Below, in pieces: positions 47,957-57,538 of a stretch of DNA of 64,000 bases. Below the pieces are notes generated by a model. That model did not search any database and was not told the DNA's origin. It was given only the letters and a program-made list of their open reading frames with translations. Source of the DNA: Planctomycetota bacterium. Lineage in GTDB: Bacteria; Planctomycetota; SZUA-567; H5-PLA8. Location of the stretch: NCBI GenBank assembly GCA_015075375.1, contig JABTUM010000003.1, forward strand, positions 1-64,000. The letters are read 5' to 3'. Each line of letters begins with the position of its first letter. The first letter of the stretch is position 1. A program made the position numbers and the translations under genes.

Positions 47957-48853
47957 CTACTCCGCCGGAAGCGCCGGCGCTTCACGCACGCGCGGAAGGC
48001 GATCGGCAAACTGGACCAGCGCGACCATGCCCAGTACGCCCGCGAGCCCGAGCACCTGCCGGGCGGATAACGGTTCGGCATCCAGCCAGCCCCATACCAA
48101 TGCGCCGACCGGGATCACGTACGTGGTCATGCCCGCGAACAGAGGTCCGCGGTCCTGAATCAGTTTATAGAACATGAACATGGCCGCACCGGTACCGATC
48201 ACTCCCAGAAATCCCAAGCACAGCGCCGCGAATAAGAAATCGGGGCCCAGACGCACACCCTCTTGGGGCAGGATGAATCCAGCCGGGGTCAGCACCGTGC
48301 CCGCCAAGCTCAGCGCCGCCAAGGAAAGAGCCAACGGAGGCACGCTCGCGAAGCGCCGTTTGAGAAAAGTATTCGAGAGCGCGTACGAAAGCGGAATGGT
48401 GATCGCCAGCAGGGCGTGCGTGAGCGGCATCGCCCGGTTCAGACTGTCCGCAAAAATGAGCCCCATGAAGCCCAAGCCGCCGACCACGCCGGTCACCTGC
48501 CAGACGGTCGGATAAATCCGCAGCATTGGAATCGAGACTACAATGGTCAGCAGCGGCACGAACGCCATCGTCATGCCGACGAAGCCGCTGCCATGATGCG
48601 TCACGAGGTACGGTTGCAGCGCATAGGGCCAGGCGAATCCCACCGCTACGATGCCTAGAAGCGGAGGCCATTCCTTTCGCGTGAGCGGCCACGAATGCCC
48701 ACGCCATCGCCACACCAGCGCCAGAATCACCGCTCCACTCAAACAACGCCACCCGGCAATTCCGATCGGCCCAAACGCCAGCGCCGCCTTTTTCATCAGA
48801 AGAAAGCTGACGGACCAGATCAGACAGATCAGCACGAAAAAGACGTAGGGCAT
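47957..48853 (-). CDS. EamA/DMT family transporter, 298 aa
   Basis: Ten membrane helices in two similar halves, the pattern of drug/metabolite exporters (LICLIWSVSFLLMKKAALAFG in the first, ALLAITIPLSYALSNTFL in the second). Probably exports a small metabolite; the substrate cannot be read. Followed by a basic tail. Separated by 30 bases from the flavoprotein gene upstream and may share its transcript. Confidence 0.88.
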   Translation of the reverse strand: MPYVFFVLICLIWSVSFLLMKKAALAFGPIGIAGWRCLSGAVILALVWRWRGHSWPLTRKEWPPLLGIVAVGFAWPYALQPYLVTHHGSGFVGMTMAFVPLLTIVVSIPMLRIYPTVWQVTGVVGGLGFMGLIFADSLNRAMPLTHALLAITIPLSYALSNTFLKRRFASVPPLALSLAALSLAGTVLTPAGFILPQEGVRLGPDFLFAALCLGFLGVIGTGAAMFMFYKLIQDRGPLFAGMTTYVIPVGALVWGWLDAEPLSARQVLGLAGVLGMVALVQFADRLPRVREAPALPAE

Positions 48854-48883
48854 GGGCGCGGCGCCTGGGGTGCGATTCGATGC

Positions 48884-49894
48884 TTACGACGCCGTTGCCG
48901 ATCGCAGCCGGCCCTTCAAGTGCTTCACGATCTTCGGCGCGTGCAGGCGGCTGTTCTCGATGAAAATGGCATGCGTATCGCTCCCCGCCTGCAACGTACC
49001 GGCGATGTATAACCCCGGCACGTTCGATTCGCAGGTGGCCGGATCGAACTCCGGCACCAGCGTACGCGGATCGACGCGAACGCCGCAGCGCCGCTCCAGG
49101 TCCACGTCGGTCAGGAAACCAACCAGCGTGTAAGCCGCGTCGCACGCCAGAAAGCGCTCTTCCCCACCGCGCAACGGGCGAATGCGGATTCCGCGGGGCT
49201 TGTCCTCGAACGCAACCGGCACATGCTCGAAATAAGCGCTGATCGATCCTTCGCTCACGCGATTCAGAAAATCGGGCTTCACCCAATACTTGACGCTTTG
49301 CTTGGGCTCGCTGCCGCGATGCACCACACTCACCCGGACGTGGTTTCGGTACATCTCCAGGGCCGCTTCGCAGCCGCTGTTGCCCGCACCGACAATCACC
49401 ACATGCTCACCGAAATGCCGGTACGGATCGCGGTAGTAGCCGTGCACCCAAGGTAATTCGGCGCCCGGTACTTCCAGGCAGATCGGATTGTTGAAGTAGC
49501 CGGTGGCCAGTGCCACCGCACGCGCGCGCCGCTCCCGCGGCTGGCCGTCCTGCACGGTACGCAAGACGAAGCCGTCGCCTTCAGGGTGCGCATCGGTCAC
49601 TTCTTCATGCAAGGCCAGCGGAAGCTTGTAGTGCGCGGCCACCGAATGGAAATACGCCAGCGCATCCTGCCGCGTGGGCTTGTCGTGCGGAATGGACATG
49701 GGGATCCCGGCGATCTCCATCAGGTCCCGTGTCGTGAAAAAGTTCATAAACGTGGGGAAATCGAGCAGCGCCTGGGTCAGTGCGCCTTTATCCACCAGCA
49801 GCACATCCAAATCGTGCTGCACCGCTTCCGCGCCCAACGCGATGCCCGTCGGACCCGCGCCGACCACGATCAGATCGTGTACCCGCTCGCTCAT
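48884..49894 (-). CDS. YpdA-like FAD/NAD(P)-binding oxidoreductase, 336 aa
   Basis: DLIVVGAGPTGIALG is the FAD-binding motif and VVIVGAGNSGCEAALE the NADPH-binding motif. The spacing and the TFMNFFTTRDLMEIAG region match YpdA, the putative bacillithiol-disulfide reductase, which lacks the CxxC of thioredoxin reductase; none is seen here. GLYIAGTLQAGSDTHAIFIE closes the FAD site. If bacillithiol is made, this enzyme would keep it reduced. Confidence 0.88.
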   Translation of the reverse strand: MSERVHDLIVVGAGPTGIALGAEAVQHDLDVLLVDKGALTQALLDFPTFMNFFTTRDLMEIAGIPMSIPHDKPTRQDALAYFHSVAAHYKLPLALHEEVTDAHPEGDGFVLRTVQDGQPRERRARAVALATGYFNNPICLEVPGAELPWVHGYYRDPYRHFGEHVVIVGAGNSGCEAALEMYRNHVRVSVVHRGSEPKQSVKYWVKPDFLNRVSEGSISAYFEHVPVAFEDKPRGIRIRPLRGGEERFLACDAAYTLVGFLTDVDLERRCGVRVDPRTLVPEFDPATCESNVPGLYIAGTLQAGSDTHAIFIENSRLHAPKIVKHLKGRLRSATAS

Positions 49895-50056
49895 GCCGTC
49901 CTCGAACTAAAAGTGCCGCGCATCATTATATGTATGCGTAGCGGCCGCGCCTTCCCCGTTCGAGGCATTGCACGGAGTGCGTTATCGGATCTACCGCTAA
50001 CGGCAAGAGGCCGGAATTCGTCTACAATGAACAGGTAGAAGTCTTGGAGCAAGCCG

Positions 50057-51853
50057 ATGCCGCTGCGCAGCCCATTCGCCATCGTGCTCTGCAGTGCCGC
50101 GCTTTACGCGAGCGCCGCCGAGCCTGCTTTACCCGAGTGGGCCGCCTATTTGCGCAGACCCGATGCCGATTTCGATCTCGCTCGCGCTGCGCTGCTGATC
50201 GGCCGTGAGGAATACCCCAATACGAATCTTGAGGCTGCCACGGCCAAACTCGATGCTTGGGGAGAACGGCTACGCAAGGATCTCACCCAATCCGGTACCG
50301 TATCGGGGAAGCTCGATACGCTTCGTACCTTCCTGTTCGAAGCCGAAGGCTTCCAACTTCCCGAGCGCGACGACGCCGCGGCATTCCTGCTCGGTGAGGT
50401 TCTAGAGCGCAAGCGCGGCAACTGCTTGGGCTTGTCGGTGCTATGCTTAGCCCTCGCCGACCGCGCGGGCCTTCAGCTCCATGGCGTGCCGGTGCCTAAC
50501 CGCCTCAGCGGCCCCGGACACCTGCTGGTGCGCTTTGACGACGGTACGACCCGCCTGAATTTCGATCCTACCGAGCGCGGCGCCGCGCACTCGGATGCTC
50601 ACTACACGGCGCTCTTCAAGCTCCGCGACGATGATCTCAAGCGCGGTTACATCCTGAACAACGCGACGCCCAAGCAAATCGTCAATCTGCTGCTGGTGAA
50701 CCTCGCCGCCGCGCGCATCGAGGACAGCCGAGCGGCCCAAGCCCTCCCGCTGCTTGAACAGGCCATGCTGCTGCAACCCGAATACGCGCCCGCGCACCAG
50801 AACTTGGGCATGGCCCGCCTGAAGCTGGGAGACCCGCTCGGCGCGCTGGAAGCTTTCGAACGGGCACTCAAGCTTCAACCTGGTTTAACGGGTGCGCGTC
50901 TGGGCCTGGCCGAAGTGGCCTTGAACGCGAAAGACTCCACTCGCGCCCTGGAGTTGATTCAAGCGGTGCTGGACGAAGAGCCCGAACATCCGCAAGCGCT
51001 CGCCTTGCTTGCCAATTTGCATCTCGTTACGGCCGATTACCGGCAGGCTGTTACCATACTCAAACGCCTCGTCGAAACCGCACCCAAGGATGTCCACGCG
51101 CGCACGAATCTAGGCGCCGCCTACCGGCATGCCGGCGATTTTCCGGACGCCGAATCGGCCTACCGCGCCGCTATCGAGCTCGATCCCAAGCTTGCCGACG
51201 CGCATTTTGGCCTCGCCGAAACGCTCCGCGCCGTCGGACAGCTCGACGAGGCCGCTCGCGCCTATGCCCGGGCCCTCGAACTTGATCCCGACCACGCGCC
51301 CACGCGCCTTTCGCAGGCACAGCACGCGCTAACTGCCGGGAAATGGCCCGAGGCCGAGGTTGCGTTCCGCTCCGCCCTCAAAGGAAAGCCCAACGATCTC
51401 GAAACCCTGCGCGGCTTGGTGGAGGTGCAGCTTCGTCAGGGCAAACTCAAAGATGCCGATCTCACGGTCACCGAAGCGCTCAAGGTCCAGCCCAAACACA
51501 TCGCGCTGGGACTCCTGGCCGGCGAAGTGAAGCTGAAAGCCAATCAGCCGGCCGAAGCGTTGCGCATTTACGAGACGCTCCGCCCACACGCGCCCGCCGA
51601 ATGGGAGATTCCGATCCTGCAGCGAATCGCCATCGCCCAAGGCAAGCTGGGCCGCCACGCCGAAGCACTGAAGCTCGCTAGGCAGTTGCTCGAAGCCAAT
51701 GGCGACGACATCGTCGCGCTGCGCATTGCCGCGTCGGCGTGCGAAGGTCTTCGCAATGGCCCGCAGGCCATCGCGATCTATCGTAAGCTGCTGGAGCTGA
51801 ATCCAGAAGACACCGCGGCCAAACAAGCACTGGCGCGCTTGGGCGCGAAATAG
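50057..51853 (+). CDS. Exported TPR protein with transglutaminase-like N-terminus, 598 aa
   Basis: Signal peptide (SPFAIVLCSAALYASAAEP). Residues about 115-190 (KRGNCLGLSVLCLALADRAG, GPGHLLVRFDDG, NFDPTERG) have the Cys-His-Asp order of SirB1/transglutaminase-like domains. From about 225 to the end there are ten or more TPRs with the alternating small/large residue pattern. Likely a periplasmic scaffold. Its 3' end is 8 bases from the convergent exbD-like gene. Confidence 0.8.
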   Translation: MPLRSPFAIVLCSAALYASAAEPALPEWAAYLRRPDADFDLARAALLIGREEYPNTNLEAATAKLDAWGERLRKDLTQSGTVSGKLDTLRTFLFEAEGFQLPERDDAAAFLLGEVLERKRGNCLGLSVLCLALADRAGLQLHGVPVPNRLSGPGHLLVRFDDGTTRLNFDPTERGAAHSDAHYTALFKLRDDDLKRGYILNNATPKQIVNLLLVNLAAARIEDSRAAQALPLLEQAMLLQPEYAPAHQNLGMARLKLGDPLGALEAFERALKLQPGLTGARLGLAEVALNAKDSTRALELIQAVLDEEPEHPQALALLANLHLVTADYRQAVTILKRLVETAPKDVHARTNLGAAYRHAGDFPDAESAYRAAIELDPKLADAHFGLAETLRAVGQLDEAARAYARALELDPDHAPTRLSQAQHALTAGKWPEAEVAFRSALKGKPNDLETLRGLVEVQLRQGKLKDADLTVTEALKVQPKHIALGLLAGEVKLKANQPAEALRIYETLRPHAPAEWEIPILQRIAIAQGKLGRHAEALKLARQLLEANGDDIVALRIAASACEGLRNGPQAIAIYRKLLELNPEDTAAKQALARLGAK

Positions 51854-51860
51854 ACGTACG

Positions 51861-52280
51861 CTAGGGGCGTAATTCGTGAAGCCGGAATTCGCAGTTCACT
51901 TGCTTGATGCCCGCTTCCTGGCAAAGTTGCAATACGTCAGCCACCTTTCCGTACGGCGCTTCCTGATCGCCGCGCAGATAGACTCTAGGCTGATCTTGCC
52001 TGCGCCCGGCATCCAGCACGCGCTGTTTGATCTCTTCCCAGGGCAACTCCTGACCGCCCAAGGTGATACTACCGTCCTTGCGCACACTGACGACCAGCCG
52101 CGTACCCGCGGCCTCGCCCACGGGCGAGCCCTGCGTTCCGCCCGGAAGATTCACGGCCAGATCCACTTCCTCTTCCGAAATCGTCGTCGCCAACAAGAAA
52201 AAGATCAGCAGAAGGAAGACGATGTCGATCATCGGCGTCAGGGGTAGTTCGAAGTTATCTTCTTCGATCAACGCCTTCAT
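51861..52280 (-). CDS. ExbD/TolR family protein, 139 aa
   Basis: One N-terminal helix (PMIDIVFLLLIFFLLATTI) with the conserved Asp used by proton-driven motors, then the periplasmic domain (KDGSITLGGQELPWEE, VYLRGDQEAPYGKVADVLQL). Works with ExbB/TolQ to couple the proton gradient to outer-membrane work. Its ATG overlaps the stop of the ExbB-like gene (ATGA). Confidence 0.92.
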   Translation of the reverse strand: MKALIEEDNFELPLTPMIDIVFLLLIFFLLATTISEEEVDLAVNLPGGTQGSPVGEAAGTRLVVSVRKDGSITLGGQELPWEEIKQRVLDAGRRQDQPRVYLRGDQEAPYGKVADVLQLCQEAGIKQVNCEFRLHELRP

Positions 52281-53356
52281 GGAGCACGCGGCTCCTGCCC
52301 GGCCGGCGGCTGAATCTGCTTCGGCGCTTGCGCGCCTTTCGTCTCGGGCACATCCGTCAGCGCCTTGACATCCACTTGGGTGGCGCCTTCTTCGTCGATG
52401 CCGTCCATCGCCGCACGAATTTGGGATTCCGATAGCGCCGGAGCGTGTGCGGGCGTGGCGATGGACGTCTGTACGCCGCGCTCCTCGTCGGTCGCCTCGA
52501 ACTCGCCTTCCAGATCGGGCGGTGGAGCCTCCTTGGGAGGAACCATATCCTTGGTTTCAAGGTGCTCTTCCACGTCCTCGATTTGGCGAATGCTGCGGCG
52601 CGCTTTGCGGTCCAGCGTCACGATCGCATCCAGCGCGCGCTCTTCAATCTCGCGCACCAGATCGTCGGCCTTACCTTTCGCGTAGTGGTACATAAAAAGG
52701 AGCGGAATGGCGACGATCAGTCCGAATGCCGTGGTCAACAGAGCTTCGGCGACACCGCTGGCCAGTACGGCGGCCTTGCCCGTACCGCCGTGCGCGGCCA
52801 CTTGGTCGAAGGCGTTGATGAGACCCAGCACCGTACCCAGCAGCCCCATGAGCGGAGATACGTTGCTCATGATCCCGATGACGCGCCCGTTGCGCCGCAA
52901 GTCGTACAGTAAGCGCGTGCCTTCGTCCTGAATCGCCATCTCCATTTCCTGGCGCGTGGTGCCGTAGCGTAACAGTGCCGCGTACAGCACCCGGGAAAGC
53001 GACGACCGGCTCTCCGCGCAGGCCGCCAAGCCCGCGTCGACGCCGCGCGTATCCACGATGTGGACCAGGTCTTTGTCGAAGTCTTTCGGTGCGTGCTTGG
53101 GGCGGCGAAGCTCGATCGCGCGCTCGAAGAAAAAGGTCAGTCCCACAATCGAAGCGGCCAGGATGGCCCACATCACCTTGCCGCCGCGGAGGAAAATATC
53201 CCACAGCGTGTCGCCGTCGCCGAAGATCAGGCTTTTCGGTCCAGCTCCCGAAGCGGGCACGCTTTCGGCGGCCTGCGCCAAGGCGGCGTACCCCACCGCC
53301 ACGAACAGCAAGGCCAGACCCATCGACCAGAACCGGCGTTCATTCGGAACATTCAT
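52277..53356 (-). CDS. MotA/TolQ/ExbB proton channel protein, 359 aa
   Basis: A signal-like N-terminal helix, then FLRGGKVMWAILAASIVGLTFFFERAIEL, a cytoplasmic helical domain, and the conserved pair VSPLMGLLGTVLGLINAF and VLASGVAEALLTTAFGLIVAIPLLF that forms the channel. The C-terminal about 120 residues are an acidic, Pro-rich tail not found in short ExbB proteins. Gene order ExbB-ExbD beside TPR proteins recurs in Planctomycetes-like genomes. Confidence 0.92.
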   Translation of the reverse strand: MNVPNERRFWSMGLALLFVAVGYAALAQAAESVPASGAGPKSLIFGDGDTLWDIFLRGGKVMWAILAASIVGLTFFFERAIELRRPKHAPKDFDKDLVHIVDTRGVDAGLAACAESRSSLSRVLYAALLRYGTTRQEMEMAIQDEGTRLLYDLRRNGRVIGIMSNVSPLMGLLGTVLGLINAFDQVAAHGGTGKAAVLASGVAEALLTTAFGLIVAIPLLFMYHYAKGKADDLVREIEERALDAIVTLDRKARRSIRQIEDVEEHLETKDMVPPKEAPPPDLEGEFEATDEERGVQTSIATPAHAPALSESQIRAAMDGIDEEGATQVDVKALTDVPETKGAQAPKQIQPPAGQEPRAP

Positions 53357-53440
53357 GCGTTCGGACTTTCCCGCGTTCGTTGAATCGAACCATTCTCGCC
53401 GCGCGCTTCGTTCGTGCCAAGCACGCTTTGCCGGGGCGCT

Positions 53441-56400
53441 TTAGGGCTTTTCAGAGGTATCCGCTCCCAGCGCCTTCAAGCGCTCTTTTGCCGTCGCCGA
53501 ACGCTCGCTCTGCGGCCGCGCTTCGATCAGCCGGCGGTAATAGGCGATCGCTTGCGGCGGTTCGGCCAGTTCTTCGCTGGCCTTGCCGCACAAATACAAA
53601 GCCGCATCGAGCCAACCCGAATCCGGGCGGTCCAGCACCACCCTTAGCGCCAGCTTCTTCGTTTGTGCGGCTTCCCCGCGAATCAGTGCCAATTCCGCGA
53701 GGCCCAGCAGCGCGCGCTCGCCCAAGTCGTCGAGTTCCGCGTCGAGGCCCTTGGCGCCCAGGGCGGCCATGAAAGCGGTTTGTGCGGCGTCGAATGCGCG
53801 GAGTTGCAGTCGGCATTCCCCCAGTCCGCACTGCGCCTCGCGAGCCAGCTCGCCTTCCGGATTCGCTTTCAGGTACGCCTCGAACGAACCTGCCGCATCG
53901 GCATACCGGCCGGCCTTCGCAAGAGCCGTCCCTTGAGCGGAAACCGCCTGCGCGGCCAAGGCATGTCCCGGGTGCTTTTCCTGAAGCTCTTTCCAGACCT
54001 TCAAAGCCGTTTCTACCTGACCGTTCTCCGCGAGCAGGAGCGCGCGTTGATGCCGCGCCTCTGGCGCCAGCGGTCCTTCCGGAGCCGCGCCATACGCTTG
54101 AGCGAACGCAGCCTCGCTATCTTTGGCTTGCTTGCCCAGCTTCAACGCCCAACCCAGATTCAGCCATGCCGCCGCTTGGGCCGCCGCGGGCACGTCAGGC
54201 GCATTCGCCGCTGCCTCCAACGCCCGGTGGTATAACGGCACGGCCTCGGCCTGAGCCCCCGCGTCATAGCGCAGATTCGCCGCCTGAAACGCCGCTTCGA
54301 AGGCCGGCGCGCCTTGCAACGGCAAAGCCAAGAGCGCGTCGAACTGCGCGCGAGCGGCTTCCGTATCTTTCAGCTCTTTCGAACACAGCGCGCGTAGCAG
54401 CGCCGCATCGAGGCGATCCTTCGGCTCGGGAGTCAGCGGCTCCGCGCCCAGGAAAGCATCCAAATCCGAACGCGCATCGGCAAAGCGCTTCGCGGCGAAT
54501 CGAATACGTGCCCGCATCAGCCGCGCTTGCCGCGTTTCCGCCGACTTCGCGAACTCTTCGGTCAGCAACGCCCCCAACGCGGCCTCGGCGTCCGCATTGC
54601 GTTCGGGCAGTTCGGCCAGGCAAAGCGCTTTCAAAAGCAGCGCCAGAGCCTTCCGCGTACCTAAGTCTTCGCGCTTCAGCAGCGCTTCGGCATCCGCGAG
54701 CCCCTCACCGGGACGTCCCGCTCCCAAGCGCGCCTGCGCGCGCATGAGCAGGCCGTCCGTTCGGCGCGCGGCATCCGCATACGCCGGTGTATCCAGGAGC
54801 CGGTCCAGCCAAGACAGCGCCGGTGCGTACTGCTTCTCCAACACCAACCGCTCCGCTGCCGCGTGACTCGCATCGGCCACATACGGCGAAGCCGCGTGCT
54901 TGTCGATCAGCAGCTTGAATGCCTGCAATGCTTCTTCAGGCTGATTTTGCCCCAGCAGTGCCAAGCCGCGCAGATAGCAACCTTCCGCGTCCCGCTCCGG
55001 CGTGGCAAAGGGCGCCGGCAGCGCGCCGAGTTGCCTCAAGCAGCCCGCGCTATCCTTTTGTTTAAAGCGGCACCACGCCAGACGCAGCGCCGCTAAATCG
55101 GCCTCGCGCTCCTGTGGCTTTTCCTGAACTTCCTTCCGCGCCAGATACGCGGTGAGGTGTTGCTCCGCTGCTGCGTAGTCTTCCATCCAGAACGCGAAGT
55201 CGGCCGCGGCGAAAAGCGCCAGCCGCTGCAACTCTCCATCTTCGGGTTGATTCGCATTCAACGCCTTCAGCAGCGCTTCGGCTTGGGTTCGCGCCTCCGG
55301 CCAGTCTTTACGCTTGCCGGCCAGCAGCGACAGACGATATCGCGCCAACTTGCCTTGCGGCCGCTCTGCATAAGACTTCACCAGAGCCGCATACGTTCCC
55401 GCTGCCTCTTCAGGGGCCGTTTCGGCCAGTAGCAGCAGCGCGGCGGCATGTTCATCGCTCCGCCGAGCCGGGTCGGCCACCGCCTCGGCCTCTTTCACCG
55501 CTGCCTGCGCCGCCGCGCGCGCTTCAGGTTCGCGTTTCAGCTCGCTCAACGCTTGCGCCTTCGCCCGCGCCACCGCCGGACGGCCCTCGCCTTTCAGTTT
55601 GGACAGATACAGGTCCGCCAGCGCCAGTGCCTCCGCGTACCGCTTCTCTTGCAAGGAGCGGTAGGCCGCCTGAGCCGCCAGGGCCGCCGTATCGGGGTGA
55701 TCCGGGAAGGCCGCCGTGAGCGCCTGAAGCGCCGCGAGCGCTTCCTTCCACTGCGCCGCATCGACGAGGATCGATGCGCGCCAATACGCCACCGCGCGCG
55801 CCTGTTCGCCTCCGCCTGGACGTTTGGCCACTCCTTCCAGCGCCGCCAAGGCTTCGGGGCGCTTGCCCAGTTGCGCCAAACTTCGCGCGACCATCAACTG
55901 GCTGGCTCCTGCCTTGGGGTGTTCCGGCGTCTCGGCCGTTCGCTTGAACTGTGCCAGCGCCGCATCGTAGGCTTGGCGCTCGAAGGCAATCCAGCCCAGC
56001 CCTTCCGCCGCGTCGGGCAGCAGCTTGGATTCCGGAAACAGCGTCTCCAGTCTCTTCCAATGGGCTTCAGCCGCGGGACCACGCTTAAGCGCGTACGCGG
56101 ATTCACCCGCATAATAGAGAACGTGCTCGTAAAGCTGCGGCAGCGCCGGATGGGCGCCAGGCGCGCGCGGATCGGGATGTTCCTTTAGGAATACCTCGGC
56201 TTGCGTTAATGCCTTCTCGAAACTCTTGGCCAGGTAATGGGCCTTCACCGCACGTTGCTGCGCCTGCGCACGGCGGTCGGATTGAGGCGCGCCTGCCAGA
56301 AAGCCTTCGAATTGCGCCGCAGCCTCCGGAAACTGTTGCAACTGGTAATAACTCTCGGCCAGCAACAACCTCGCATCCGCCAACCGCTCCGACTGCGCAT

Positions 56401-56584
56401 GGGTCTGCAGATATCGGTTCAGTTCTTCGACGGCGAGTTTGTACTCTTTGAGCGTGTAGAGGTGGTGCGCGCGCCGGTAGTCCGCATCCTCGCCTGCTTG
56501 CAAGCCCGCGCAGAACCACGCAGCCAGCAGCAGGCCTATAGCCGCATGAAAATGAAGGTATTTCAAAAGCTTGAACGAATGCAT
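53441..56584 (-). CDS. Very large exported TPR protein, 1047 aa
   Basis: Signal peptide at ATG 56584 (KLLKYLHFHAAIGLLLAAWFC). The rest is a near-continuous array of TPRs, the first group (RRAHHLYTLKEYKLAVEELN, ESYYQLQQFPEAAAQFEGFL) being like YbgF/CpoB, the Tol-Pal partner. With ExbB/ExbD directly upstream on the same strand order it may be the working arm of that motor complex. The length is far above normal CpoB (about 260 aa). Ala-rich, strongly GC-biased. Confidence 0.8.
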   Translation of the reverse strand: MHSFKLLKYLHFHAAIGLLLAAWFCAGLQAGEDADYRRAHHLYTLKEYKLAVEELNRYLQTHAQSERLADARLLLAESYYQLQQFPEAAAQFEGFLAGAPQSDRRAQAQQRAVKAHYLAKSFEKALTQAEVFLKEHPDPRAPGAHPALPQLYEHVLYYAGESAYALKRGPAAEAHWKRLETLFPESKLLPDAAEGLGWIAFERQAYDAALAQFKRTAETPEHPKAGASQLMVARSLAQLGKRPEALAALEGVAKRPGGGEQARAVAYWRASILVDAAQWKEALAALQALTAAFPDHPDTAALAAQAAYRSLQEKRYAEALALADLYLSKLKGEGRPAVARAKAQALSELKREPEARAAAQAAVKEAEAVADPARRSDEHAAALLLLAETAPEEAAGTYAALVKSYAERPQGKLARYRLSLLAGKRKDWPEARTQAEALLKALNANQPEDGELQRLALFAAADFAFWMEDYAAAEQHLTAYLARKEVQEKPQEREADLAALRLAWCRFKQKDSAGCLRQLGALPAPFATPERDAEGCYLRGLALLGQNQPEEALQAFKLLIDKHAASPYVADASHAAAERLVLEKQYAPALSWLDRLLDTPAYADAARRTDGLLMRAQARLGAGRPGEGLADAEALLKREDLGTRKALALLLKALCLAELPERNADAEAALGALLTEEFAKSAETRQARLMRARIRFAAKRFADARSDLDAFLGAEPLTPEPKDRLDAALLRALCSKELKDTEAARAQFDALLALPLQGAPAFEAAFQAANLRYDAGAQAEAVPLYHRALEAAANAPDVPAAAQAAAWLNLGWALKLGKQAKDSEAAFAQAYGAAPEGPLAPEARHQRALLLAENGQVETALKVWKELQEKHPGHALAAQAVSAQGTALAKAGRYADAAGSFEAYLKANPEGELAREAQCGLGECRLQLRAFDAAQTAFMAALGAKGLDAELDDLGERALLGLAELALIRGEAAQTKKLALRVVLDRPDSGWLDAALYLCGKASEELAEPPQAIAYYRRLIEARPQSERSATAKERLKALGADTSEKP

Positions 56585-56750
56585 GGGGCGCTCGCAGACT
56601 CCCCTCTTTAAACGCTTCATACCCGCCAGTACTTCATACGCTGAACCGAAAAGCGCAGGAAAGCATAGCGTACCTGTCAGGAATTTCTTGTCTTGTGCAC
56701 CCCCTGCCCACCCGTAGGATGCCTCGCGAGCCGCCAGGAGTCCTACGCCC

Positions 56751-57518
56751 ATGTCGTCACCTACAGCCCAGCCCCCCGCCGGGTCATCGGAGGGGGGGTC
56801 TTCTGGATCGAACGCGAACGCCGCACCACCCGCCAAGAAGGGCATGGGCTGTTGGCTGTACGTCCTGTTCCTGCTGGGATTCTTAGGGCTCGGTATCGTC
56901 ATTATCGCGGTGCTATTTTACAACTCGATTAGCTGGGTCGCCGAATCCATGGAGGGTGAGGCCCTGCCGCCGGTCGTGACCGAACTGAATCCCGCCGAAC
57001 AAGCCGACCTGTGGAAGAAAGTCGTCCAGTACCGGCAGTGCTACCAGGAGAAGAAGGATTTCGAGACCTATCTCACCTTCGAGCAGTTCAACTATTTCCT
57101 ACAGCACGAGATCGACAAGAAGAAGGCAAAAGGCCTCAAGGAACCGTTGGCGCACGTATACCTTAAGCCCGAGGGGGATAAGATCCGCGCCACGTGGTCG
57201 ATCTATCAGGAGAAGGAAGGAAAATATCTCAACCTCGAAACATTGGGAGACTTGCAGGTCGAGAGCCGAAAACTAAGCGTGACGTTGGACGAACTGAAAA
57301 TGGGCGGTAAGGAAGCGCCCTCGCTGGTGATGTGGTTTGCGCGAAATTTTGCCCAGAAAGCGCAGGAGGACCAGCACAAGAATCCCAAAGCGCAGGAAGC
57401 CGTTAAGCTCCTGAAGCGCGAAGGCGACAAAATTCATATCCACCTCGACGGCCAGCACCTGCCGCCGCCCGACGATTTGAAGCCTGAAGATTTGCCCGCC
57501 GAAAAAGCCGGCGGTTAG
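56751..57518 (+). CDS. Single-pass membrane protein, 255 aa
   Basis: A Gly/Ser/Pro-rich cytoplasmic N-terminus, then one helix (GCWLYVLFLLGFLGLGIVII) and a soluble domain (KKVVQYRQCYQEKKDFETYL, FEQFNYFLQHEIDKKKAKG, VYLKPEGDKIRATWSI). No family recognised. Divergent from the large TPR gene and 20 bases before endonuclease IV. Confidence 0.7.
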   Translation: MSSPTAQPPAGSSEGGSSGSNANAAPPAKKGMGCWLYVLFLLGFLGLGIVIIAVLFYNSISWVAESMEGEALPPVVTELNPAEQADLWKKVVQYRQCYQEKKDFETYLTFEQFNYFLQHEIDKKKAKGLKEPLAHVYLKPEGDKIRATWSIYQEKEGKYLNLETLGDLQVESRKLSVTLDELKMGGKEAPSLVMWFARNFAQKAQEDQHKNPKAQEAVKLLKREGDKIHIHLDGQHLPPPDDLKPEDLPAEKAGG

Positions 57519-57538
57519 CTTTCGACGGAGAAACCACC